A program made the position numbers and the translations under genes. 64,000 bases of DNA from Bacteroidota bacterium (GTDB lineage: Bacteria; Bacteroidota; Bacteroidia; Bacteroidales; CAIXZF01), in contig JAKLIX010000005.1 in NCBI GenBank assembly GCA_022709385.1, positions 124,001 to 188,000 of the forward strand, read 5' to 3'. The stretch's first letter is position 1. Every line of letters begins with the position of its first letter. Below are positions 34,744 to 42,402 of the stretch, in pieces. The notes beneath the pieces were generated by a model. The model saw only the letters and a list, made by a program, of their open reading frames with translations, had not been told where the DNA came from and did no database searches.

Positions 34744-36183
34744 TTACCGAATATTTCCGGGGCAGTGGAGGAATTTCACCGCGCCCTGTCCCTTGACTGA
34801 TCTGAGGCGGCAGAGGTAAATCCCGCAAGGGAAGCCTGACAGGTCAAAATCTCCTGTTCCATGCTCATTACAGCCTTCCCGGGCTGTCAGTCTTCCGTTC
34901 GCATCGTAAACCTCAAAGCTTGCCAGCGGATCGGGCGGGTGAATCCTGAAGCGATATATCCCCGGACCCTGGCAGGAGAGCAGTTGCAGGCCGCTTTCCG
35001 CTCCGAACACGGCAGCGGGCGACACATACTCGTAAGCTCCGATATCGATGGCAGCCTGCTGGGGCCTGACCAGACCGAGGCAGGGATGATGGTACTCCCA
35101 GCCGGGTTGCAGCAGGAAACCGCCTGCAGAACCCGGAAAGCTTCCCTGGTTGACAGCCGCGAGGGAAAGCCCGCTGAGACGGTAATCATAGAGAAGGGTA
35201 TCCGTAAAAAACAACTGACCCTTATTCGCAGCAATGATATTGGTCAGGCTATCCAGCTGCAACGGACTGCCGTTTATCCATGCTGCGGTGGCCGAAACAA
35301 AAATGTTGTTCACAGCCTTCAGCAGGTTTACCCCCGAGGACGGCATACTGATGAAACTGCCGCCAAATCCCCTTTCATCCACTATGGTATTATTCACCAG
35401 GTACAATTCATGCGGCGGGTCGTTGGTCAGGCCCTCATTGCCAAAACCAAGCATATTCCCGTTGGTGGCGGCAGGTCCCTGGTGGATGATGTTTCCGCAT
35501 ACCACAGCAAAGCCGCCGTTGGGAAGGTCGACCTCGCGACTGGCATCCCCTGTGATTTCATTGCTGATCCGGTTGTACAGAATGAAATTCCGGTGTGCCC
35601 TGCTTTTGATCTCATGGCCGATATGTGCATGATGGAAATAGCTGAATCTGACAGTCAGTTCCTGTGCATGATTAATATAGATGTTATGGGAATATCCGTC
35701 ACCATAGCCGTTATGGCCGAATTCGCAATGCTCCACCAGGATCATGCCGGCATGCCCTCCCAGAATACCATTTTCATTATGATGAAAATGACAATGACTG
35801 ACGCTGAGCCCGCTGCCCTCGTGCCGGATGCCCGCCCCGTTGTGATCCGGAACCACGGACCCGGAAAATTCAATGGCCTCCACCCGCATGTTGTCGCCGG
35901 ACACAACCCAGGTCCCTTTACCCTGTACGAAGGCTCCGTTGGCCTGCATATGCGGCATGCCACCTGCACCCCTGACCAGCAGGTTATGTTTCGTCCAGAC
36001 CGCACAGGCATCCATGCCGGAGAAAGTTACTGGATCGATGTCGACGGTGTCTCCGTCATCGACCAGGGCGGCTGCCTGAGAAGGAATCAGCAGGGGACGG
36101 GACGGTCCGACCTGAAAAACAGTGCCCCTGACAAGCTGCAACCAAAAGGTTAACAGACACAATAACAACACCTTATGCTTCAC
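34744..36183 (-). CDS. Secreted parallel beta-helix protein with T9SS-like C-terminal domain
   Basis: This 479-residue protein has a signal peptide (1-20), then a right-handed parallel beta-helix region of about residues 60-300, rich in His, Asn and Gly (SHCHFHHNENGILGG, EHCEFGHNGYGDG, FSYFHHAHIGHE), as in polysaccharide lyase-like or pectate-lyase-like folds. The C-terminal 75 residues (SFEVYDANGRLTAREG, FPCGIYLCRLRS) look like a T9SS type A sorting domain that lacks the usual YPNP start. The enzyme activity, if any, cannot be assigned. It is the first gene of the operon with the sensor kinase and response regulator; no -7 box was found upstream. Confidence 0.82.
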   Translation of the reverse strand: MKHKVLLLCLLTFWLQLVRGTVFQVGPSRPLLIPSQAAALVDDGDTVDIDPVTFSGMDACAVWTKHNLLVRGAGGMPHMQANGAFVQGKGTWVVSGDNMRVEAIEFSGSVVPDHNGAGIRHEGSGLSVSHCHFHHNENGILGGHAGMILVEHCEFGHNGYGDGYSHNIYINHAQELTVRFSYFHHAHIGHEIKSRAHRNFILYNRISNEITGDASREVDLPNGGFAVVCGNIIHQGPAATNGNMLGFGNEGLTNDPPHELYLVNNTIVDERGFGGSFISMPSSGVNLLKAVNNIFVSATAAWINGSPLQLDSLTNIIAANKGQLFFTDTLLYDYRLSGLSLAAVNQGSFPGSAGGFLLQPGWEYHHPCLGLVRPQQAAIDIGAYEYVSPAAVFGAESGLQLLSCQGPGIYRFRIHPPDPLASFEVYDANGRLTAREGCNEHGTGDFDLSGFPCGIYLCRLRSVKGQGAVKFLHCPGNIR

Positions 36184-36226
36184 CGAATGATATTGAACGC
36201 TTCTGGGGCTAATTTACAGAAAAGAT

Positions 36227-36234
36227 TATTTTTG
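36227..36234 (+). promoter_or_regulatory. -7 promoter box for pgi-tadA
   Basis: TATTTTTG matches TAnnTTTG and lies 23 bp before the pgi ATG. A clear -33 TTTG is not seen. The 74-bp gap also has to serve the divergent beta-helix gene. Confidence 0.55.
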
Positions 36235-36257
36235 TAGGTACTTCAATCACATCTTGC

Positions 36258-37607
36258 ATGAAACATATCGGACTGGACATTGACAACATGCTTCCTTTTG
36301 CCGGAAAAGAGGCATTGGCGGCATTGCAAAAAGACCTTTACTATCATTACCAGGTTTTGATAAACAAGACGGGCCGGGGGAATAACTTTTTAGGCTGGAT
36401 GGAACTACCCGTAAATTCTGATCCTGCGCTTGCGGACTCCATCGAACAGGACATGCGTTACCTGAAAGACAGGGTGGAAGTGGTGGTAGTGGCCGGGATC
36501 GGAGGATCGTATCTTGGTGCCAGGGCCGTAATTGAAGCCTTGACCAATCCCTTTTCGTCTTACTGTAATAAGAAGGAACATCCGGTAATCCTGTATGCCG
36601 GACATCACCTGAGCGAGTCCTATATGGCGAGGCTGCTGGAGTTTCTGCAGAGCAGGTCATATGCCCTGGTGGTGATCTCCAAATCGGGGACTACGACGGA
36701 ACCTGCCATCGCCTTCCGTTTACTGAAGAAGCAGCTTGAAGCCAAACACGGTAAAGCGGGAGCCCGGGAAAGGATCATCGCCATCACCGACAAATCGCGG
36801 GGAGCGTTGAAAAGCCTGGCTGACACGGAGGACTATAAAACCTATGTCATTCCGGATGATGTCGGGGGGAGGTTTTCGGTGCTGAGTCCGGTAGGGTTGC
36901 TACCGATTGCCCTGGCCGGGATCAACATCAGGGAATTACTGGAGGGAGCTGCCGCTCAATATGCCATCTGCCATGCCTCTGCGGAGTTCGGGGAGAATCC
37001 GGCGGCACTGTATGCAGCCTGCAGGAATCTGTTGTACCGCATGGGCAAACCGGTGGAGGTGCTGGTGAACTATGAACCATCCCTTTTTTACATGGGTGAA
37101 TGGTGGAAGCAGTTGTTCGGTGAGAGTGAGGGAAAAATGCAGCGGGGGATATTCCCGGCAACTGTCAACTTCACTACCGACCTGCATTCCATGGGGCAAT
37201 ATCTGCAGGACGGGCTGAGAATTCTGTTTGAAACCGTCCTCTCGGTCGCGGAAACCCCTGCCAGGGTTAGCCTGGAGGAGGAACCCAGTAACCTGGACGG
37301 GCTTAATTTCCTGGCTGGTACCAGCCTGACGCGCATCAACCACATGGCAGAGACCGGTACCCTGCTGGCCCATGTAGACGGCGGTGTTCCGGTGATGCGC
37401 ATCACCATCCCCGAACTGAATGCCTTTCATATCGGCGAACTGCTGTATTTCTTTGAATTTGCATGTGCATTAAGTGCTTATATACTGGAAGTTAACCCCT
37501 TTGACCAGCCCGGGGTGGAAGCCTACAAGGCCAATATGTTTGCCCTGCTCGGGAAACCGGGCTATGAAAATGAAGCTGCTGCCATCCGGAAAAGGCTGAA
37601 CTGGTAG
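36258..37607 (+). CDS. pgi: Glucose-6-phosphate isomerase
   Basis: This 449-residue cytoplasmic enzyme interconverts glucose 6-phosphate and fructose 6-phosphate in glycolysis and gluconeogenesis. It is of the short bacterial type found in Firmicutes and Bacteroidetes. Motifs are in place: VVVAGIGGSYLGARAVIEAL, phosphate-binding SKSGTTTEP, PDDVGGRFSVLSPVGLLPIA with the family signature, and the catalytic His/Glu/Lys region (TTDLHSMGQYLQDG, PFDQPGVEAYK). The tadA gene starts on the base after the pgi stop codon (TAGATG). Confidence 0.96.
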   Translation: MKHIGLDIDNMLPFAGKEALAALQKDLYYHYQVLINKTGRGNNFLGWMELPVNSDPALADSIEQDMRYLKDRVEVVVVAGIGGSYLGARAVIEALTNPFSSYCNKKEHPVILYAGHHLSESYMARLLEFLQSRSYALVVISKSGTTTEPAIAFRLLKKQLEAKHGKAGARERIIAITDKSRGALKSLADTEDYKTYVIPDDVGGRFSVLSPVGLLPIALAGINIRELLEGAAAQYAICHASAEFGENPAALYAACRNLLYRMGKPVEVLVNYEPSLFYMGEWWKQLFGESEGKMQRGIFPATVNFTTDLHSMGQYLQDGLRILFETVLSVAETPARVSLEEEPSNLDGLNFLAGTSLTRINHMAETGTLLAHVDGGVPVMRITIPELNAFHIGELLYFFEFACALSAYILEVNPFDQPGVEAYKANMFALLGKPGYENEAAAIRKRLNW

Positions 37608-38051
37608 ATGACTGATCAGGAGACTGACATCCGTTTCATGCAACAGGCCCTGAAGGAGGCCCAGGCTGCTTTCGACAGGGATGAAGTGCCGGTGGGTGCG
37701 GTAATCGTTTCCGGCGGCCTCATCATTGCCCGTGCACACAACCTTACCGAACAACTGACCGATGTGACCGCCCATGCCGAAATGCAGTGTATCACGGCGG
37801 CCTCTGATTACCTTGGCAGCAAATACCTGACGGAATGCACCCTTTACGTGACTGTCGAACCCTGTGTGATGTGCGCGGGAGCCGCTAACTGGGCTCAGAT
37901 CGGGAGAATCGTATTTGGCTGCCGCGATGAAAAAAGAGGTTATTCGCTCCTGGGCAAAGCTGTCCTTCACCCGGAAACCGTCGTGCAGGAAGGAATCCTG
38001 GAAGAAGCATGCCGCCTGCTGATGCAGACCTTCTTCCGACAGAAACGCTGA
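37608..38051 (+). CDS. tadA: tRNA-specific adenosine deaminase TadA-like nucleoside deaminase
   Basis: This 147-residue zinc deaminase has HAEMQ (His56 ligand, Glu58 proton shuttle) and PCVMCAGA (Cys86 and Cys89 ligands), the hallmark of the TadA/CMP-dCMP deaminase fold. In bacteria TadA converts A34 of tRNA-Arg(ACG) to inosine; the Asn/Asp-rich N-terminal helix and the length fit TadA better than guanine or cytosine deaminases, but that choice is inference. It follows pgi without a gap and converges on the DUF2892 gene with 7 bp between. Confidence 0.9.
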   Translation: MTDQETDIRFMQQALKEAQAAFDRDEVPVGAVIVSGGLIIARAHNLTEQLTDVTAHAEMQCITAASDYLGSKYLTECTLYVTVEPCVMCAGAANWAQIGRIVFGCRDEKRGYSLLGKAVLHPETVVQEGILEEACRLLMQTFFRQKR

Positions 38052-38058
38052 AAGCTGC

Positions 38059-38271
38059 TCAGGACTTATCCTTCCGTGGACAAGTGCTGATCCCCAGCAG
38101 GGTATAAAGACCGCAGAATCCGATGACCCCGGTGATCAGGGAGGCCAGGGCCAGGATCACGAATACAATGGCCAGGGTTCCTTCGACTACACCCGCGATG
38201 ACCAGGATACCCAGGATCAGTGCAATCAGTATCCTGATCCACATATCCGCTTTTCCAATATTCTTTTTCAT
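38059..38271 (-). CDS. DUF2892 (YgaP-like) small membrane protein
   Basis: This 70-residue protein fits the DUF2892 family: an N-terminal NIGKADMWIRILIALILGI motif, two transmembrane helices (about 12-30 and 33-52) and the short FCGLYTLLGISTCP end with paired Cys. The same domain forms the membrane part of rhodanese proteins such as YgaP, but here it stands alone. Its function is unknown. It is transcribed divergently from the first DUF3857 gene across a 220-bp gap that holds a perfect dyad. Confidence 0.9.
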   Translation of the reverse strand: MKKNIGKADMWIRILIALILGILVIAGVVEGTLAIVFVILALASLITGVIGFCGLYTLLGISTCPRKDKS

Positions 38272-38354
38272 TTGTATATAATTTAAATCTAAATAATTAC
38301 ATGCCTGCCCCGCTTCATGCGGGAAAATGTCCGGTTTATTATCATTGCCGCTTG

Positions 38355-38369
38355 GTGTTTGCCAAACAC
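38355..38369. promoter_or_regulatory. Operator-like perfect dyad
   Basis: GTGTTTG-C-CAAACAC is a perfect 7-bp dyad around one central base. It lies 84 bp upstream of the DUF2892 start and 70 bp before the -7 box of the divergent DUF3857 gene, a position suitable for a dimeric regulator. No regulator gene is adjacent. Confidence 0.4.
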
Positions 38370-38438
38370 GAACATTTTAAACATGTATCCTTTACCGGGA
38401 ATATAACAATCAACCCCCGTTAATGTTGCAGCTTTCCC

Positions 38439-38446
38439 TAACTTTG
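38439..38446 (+). promoter_or_regulatory. -7 promoter box for the DUF3857 transglutaminase gene
   Basis: TAACTTTG matches TAnnTTTG exactly and lies 45 bp before the ATG at 38492. No exact -33 TTTG is present at 19-21 bp. Confidence 0.55.
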
Positions 38447-38491
38447 CCTTTCCAATTGTATTCAAGTGCAACAATCAACCTATCCTGATTA

Positions 38492-40441
38492 ATGAAAAAT
38501 CTCCTTCTCACCACCGGCTTCATCCTCCTGCTCAGATCGACATTGATGGCCGGTCCTGTCGAAGACCTGATTAAAAATTCAGGCAATGCGGCCGATTATC
38601 CGGATGCCGCAAGCCTTGTCCTTTTCGACAGTACCCGCGTTGAGGTGATGGAAACCGGCCTGGGCTACTTTCACACCAGGCGGCTTTACAAGGTGCTGAC
38701 TGCGGCGGGAGCCCTGGACCTTTCGGTGGTACGTTACGATTATGACCCCTTGTCGGCCATGGCTGAGATTAAAGCAGTCATTATTTACAGGCAGGACGGT
38801 TCAAGTGTCGCACTCGATCCTTCAAAAGTCATGGACTATCCCGCCCCTGCCCGTGCCATCTACTGGGGCGCCCGGGAGGTGATGCTGGAAGTGGGACGAC
38901 TGGAACCCGGCGATGCCGTGGAAATACGTCTTTTCAAGAAAGGATTTACATACGCCTTGCTGCAAACAGACGATGATGAAAGATTCATTCCCCCGATGCG
39001 GGGCCACTTTTACGATATCGTACCCTTCTGGAACGACCAGCCCGTGCTGGAAAAAGTCTACCAGATCAGCCTGCCCGCTTCCAAACAGGTGACCTACAAG
39101 GTTTATAACGGCACAATGGAAGTGGACGAAAAGATAAGCGACCGTTTCCGGCAGTACACCTTCACGGCCCGAAACCTCATGCCGCTGAAGTCAGAACCTT
39201 CCATGGCTGACAGGTCCGACGTAGCCCTGAAGATGATCCTCACCACCAGTCCCGACTGGGAGTCAAAATCGACCTGGTTTTTCAGGGTGAACGAAGATTA
39301 CGGCAGTTTCCATTCCACTGAAGCGATCAAATTGAAAGTCAATGACATTCTCAGAGGCGCCGTGGACGAAACCGACAGCATCTCACGGCTGACCCACTGG
39401 TGTGCCGACGAGATCCGCTATTCCGGGATTTCCATGGGAAAAGGCGAAGGATATACCCTGCATACCGGCGACATGACTTTTACCGACAGGGCCGGGGTTT
39501 GTAAGGACAAAGCCGGCATGCTGATCACCATGCTCCGGGCGGCCGGTTTTGAATCCTATCCGGCCATGACCATGGCAGGAAGCCGGATCGAAAATATCCC
39601 CGCCGACCATTTTAACCACTGTGTAACCGTGGTCAAAAGAAGAGACGGCCGCTACGAACTGCTCGATCCCACCTGGGTGCCCTTCCTGCGCGAGCTCTGG
39701 AGCAGTGCGGAACAACAACAAAACTACCTGATGGGATTGCCAGAGGGGGCCAGCCTGATGGAAACCCCGGTATCCCCTCCGGAAAACCACTGGCTGAAAA
39801 TGCATGCCGTTTCGGAACTCGCAACAGACGGAAGCCTGAAAGGAAGCATCTCGATCAAAGCCGAAGGACAGACCGATGCGGCCATCCGCCGGATGTTCAC
39901 AGGACAATACCGCTCAAAGTGGAAACAACAAATTGAAAAAGAATTACTTAAAATTCACCCCGCCGCAATTTTACTGGACTACGACATGCAGGAGCCCTAT
40001 CACTATTCCGAAGGTCCCTTCCATCTGGAAATCCGTTTTATGATCCCAGGGTTTGCGCTTATCACTGATAAGGAGATCATCATGAAACATCTGCTTACTC
40101 CCGACTTTTTCCGGAATGCGCAGGCTCATCTGAATATTTCCACTGCACCGAAAGAAAGGAAATACCCCTTCCGCGACCGTTGCTCCCGCCTGACCGCACT
40201 GGATCAGACCATCAGGCTTCCGTTCAGGGTGGCAGCTGCCGATATCCCCGTCCCTGAAGCGGTGAACGGAACGCTTGTAAGCTGGCAGGGCAGCATCAAG
40301 GCAAAGGGCAATGAGTTGGTTATGAAACAAAATGCATCTTACGGTCAAAGGATCTATGCACCGGAGCACTGGCCGGATTTCAGACAGGCAGTAATCAACC
40401 AGAAAGAGATGGACGGCTGGATCGTTTTAACAAGGTTGTGA
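38492..40441 (+). CDS. DUF3857 / transglutaminase-like periplasmic protein (active-site triad intact)
   Basis: This 649-residue exported protein (signal peptide 1-20) has an N-terminal DUF3857 domain (residues about 50-220) and a transglutaminase-like cysteine domain (about 285-400) with a complete triad: Cys337 in RAGVCKDKAG, His376 in DHFNHCVTV and Asp392 in ELLDPTWVPF. The remaining C-terminal 240 residues are beta-rich. Proteins of this type are common and multi-copy in Bacteroidetes; proposed activities are peptide or amide bond cleavage or cross-linking, but none is established here. The second DUF3857 gene follows after 117 bp and appears to lack the catalytic Cys. Confidence 0.9.
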   Translation: MKNLLLTTGFILLLRSTLMAGPVEDLIKNSGNAADYPDAASLVLFDSTRVEVMETGLGYFHTRRLYKVLTAAGALDLSVVRYDYDPLSAMAEIKAVIIYRQDGSSVALDPSKVMDYPAPARAIYWGAREVMLEVGRLEPGDAVEIRLFKKGFTYALLQTDDDERFIPPMRGHFYDIVPFWNDQPVLEKVYQISLPASKQVTYKVYNGTMEVDEKISDRFRQYTFTARNLMPLKSEPSMADRSDVALKMILTTSPDWESKSTWFFRVNEDYGSFHSTEAIKLKVNDILRGAVDETDSISRLTHWCADEIRYSGISMGKGEGYTLHTGDMTFTDRAGVCKDKAGMLITMLRAAGFESYPAMTMAGSRIENIPADHFNHCVTVVKRRDGRYELLDPTWVPFLRELWSSAEQQQNYLMGLPEGASLMETPVSPPENHWLKMHAVSELATDGSLKGSISIKAEGQTDAAIRRMFTGQYRSKWKQQIEKELLKIHPAAILLDYDMQEPYHYSEGPFHLEIRFMIPGFALITDKEIIMKHLLTPDFFRNAQAHLNISTAPKERKYPFRDRCSRLTALDQTIRLPFRVAAADIPVPEAVNGTLVSWQGSIKAKGNELVMKQNASYGQRIYAPEHWPDFRQAVINQKEMDGWIVLTRL

Positions 40442-40558
40442 CAGGAGTCCCCCCGCAATCAGCTTTCACCGGGATATCCGGCAATCGAATGCCAGGCTGA
40501 TAACATCAAGCATTTTATTATAAATGGAAATCTGTTTACACTTTTTTATTAACTGCAT

Positions 40559-42397
40559 ATGAATAAATTCCGGTTTTATTTAATGGTTTTGCTGGCAGGG
40601 ATGATGCTCCACGCCAGTATCCCTGTATTGGCAGACGACACAGCCGACGCAGTTTTTGAGCGGGTATTCAAAAAGTACACCCTGCTGGACGACGGCAGTG
40701 TGGAATTTCGCCACCGCAAAGAAGTGAAGCTGTTAAGTCATTTCGCTTTCCACCGTTTATACGGGGAAACCTTTATTGTTTACAATCCCGGGTTCCAGAA
40801 ACTCACCATTAACGAAGCCCATACAGTAATGGCCGACGGGAAAGAGCTCATCACTCCGCCGAATGCCTTTAACGAGGTGTTGCCGAGAATGGCCGAAAAT
40901 GCTGCCTTCGCAAACGGTCTGCGGGAAATGGTGGTAACCCATACCGGGCTTGAAGTGGGTGCCACCATTGTACTTGACTACACCCTTGTAAGCCGGCGGG
41001 GACTCATTCCCTTCTTTATGGGCAGCGAAATCCTTGCCGAACACAGTCCCGTTAAAGACCTGGAGTTCATCATCGAAGTACCCGAAAAGACCAGCCTGAA
41101 TTTCCGTCTCTACCATGCAAGCGCCGTGTCAGATCTTAGAAGGGAAGGCGGTCAGAAGACCTATACCTGGAGGTTCAGCAACCTCCCGGCCCTGCAATCC
41201 GAAGTGATGCAGCCTGATCCTGCGGCTTATGCACCCTGTATTTGTTTCTCCACCTCCTCCGCCTTACACCAGGTTCTGGCGCCATTCATGCTGCAGCAGG
41301 CCTTCCCCCATCCGGCCGATGATCAGATAAAACAGTATGTCGACAGGGTGAACAATCAGGCCCTGTCGCCCCTGCAAAAAGCGCTCAACCTGCAGGAAAA
41401 GATCATCACGGAATTCCGGCTTTTCAGGATTCCTTTGCCTTTGCTTGACTACCAGGTAAGGCCCTCCTGGGAAGTTTTCCGCAGTGCCGGGGGTACCGAT
41501 ATCGAGAAAGCTTTGCTGCTGATGGCTTTCCTCGAACTCGCAGGCATCCGCACGACACTTGCAGCGCAATTCCCGGCGTATTATGACCCGGGAATGGGCA
41601 ATCTCAGCATCATCAGCCAGTATTGCGTACTGGCGAACATCCCCGGTGAAGATCCGGTACTCTTATCCGTTAAAGAAACCCACGACCAGGACTTGCTGTA
41701 CACCCATCCGGGCGGTGCCTGGCTCAGCCTCGATCCGAAAGCCGGTCCCCAGGCCCTGGCTCCGAAAGATCCAGGAGCTTCCATCAGCCTGGACGGAAGG
41801 TTCGAACTTTTTGCCGACCACAGCATGGAAGGCTCCCTCAGCCTTTCCGCCGGCGGGAAGATGAATCCCCGTCTTGCCATAAGCCTCAATCCAAAGGCCG
41901 CAATCAAAGGGATCAAGGGCTTTGTGACTTCTTCCGACCTGAAAGACATCACCACTACCCGGCTTACAGCTCAGATCAGCGAGACGAAAGCACTGACGGG
42001 AAGCAGTAAAAAGTTGTCACCCAAAGCAGAAACCCTTGTGATGGAATGGCCTTATCTGGAAAAAGGCATGGCATCCTGGTCACCCGAAGAATTTTTCAGC
42101 GAAAGAAAAAGTCCTGTATTTCAGCCCCTTGATCTTAGCGAATCCTATCAATATTCGCTTACCCTTCCTGAAGGCAGCATGCTGCTTAATCCGGTAGAAC
42201 GCACCGTTCTGACGAACGAGGCGGGCAAAGTGGTCATCGAATGTAAACAAAAGGGAAACAAAGTATCCTTCAGGAAGGAAATCACCCTGAAACAGAAGGT
42301 GTACAATGATAACCAGGAATCATATTATGCCGGGCTCCGCCAGCTTATAGGCCTCTGGCAGAGTCCGCAGCACAGGCAAAGCCTGATCCGGCCCTGA
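40559..42397 (+). CDS. DUF3857 / transglutaminase-like protein without catalytic cysteine (likely pseudoenzyme)
   Basis: This 612-residue exported protein (signal peptide 1-25, ending VLA) is a divergent paralogue of the upstream protein. It has the DUF3857 domain (about 40-210) and a transglutaminase-like core, but where the paralogue has GVCKDKAGMLI this one reads GGTDIEKALLL: the Cys is replaced and the surrounding motif shifted, and the following His is not preserved in the same context. It is therefore probably not a cysteine enzyme. The frame is intact, which suggests a retained binding or scaffold role, perhaps with the active partner. Both genes are on the same strand and may share a transcript. 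Confidence 0.85.
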   Translation: MNKFRFYLMVLLAGMMLHASIPVLADDTADAVFERVFKKYTLLDDGSVEFRHRKEVKLLSHFAFHRLYGETFIVYNPGFQKLTINEAHTVMADGKELITPPNAFNEVLPRMAENAAFANGLREMVVTHTGLEVGATIVLDYTLVSRRGLIPFFMGSEILAEHSPVKDLEFIIEVPEKTSLNFRLYHASAVSDLRREGGQKTYTWRFSNLPALQSEVMQPDPAAYAPCICFSTSSALHQVLAPFMLQQAFPHPADDQIKQYVDRVNNQALSPLQKALNLQEKIITEFRLFRIPLPLLDYQVRPSWEVFRSAGGTDIEKALLLMAFLELAGIRTTLAAQFPAYYDPGMGNLSIISQYCVLANIPGEDPVLLSVKETHDQDLLYTHPGGAWLSLDPKAGPQALAPKDPGASISLDGRFELFADHSMEGSLSLSAGGKMNPRLAISLNPKAAIKGIKGFVTSSDLKDITTTRLTAQISETKALTGSSKKLSPKAETLVMEWPYLEKGMASWSPEEFFSERKSPVFQPLDLSESYQYSLTLPEGSMLLNPVERTVLTNEAGKVVIECKQKGNKVSFRKEITLKQKVYNDNQESYYAGLRQLIGLWQSPQHRQSLIRP

Positions 42398-42402
42398 GCC
42401 TT

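Noticed and set aside
34861-36153. 430-codon frame opposite the beta-helix gene
   Set aside because: The minus-strand gene has a signal peptide and T9SS-like end; the plus-strand product has neither.
38309-38323. CCCGC-TTCAT-GCGGG hairpin in the DUF2892 upstream region
   Set aside because: The stem is only 5 bp and no T-run follows on either strand, so a terminator call is not supported.
38289-38474. 61-codon minus-strand frame between DUF2892 and DUF3857
   Set aside because: It spans the operator-like dyad and the promoter of the divergent gene, and has no protein-like features.
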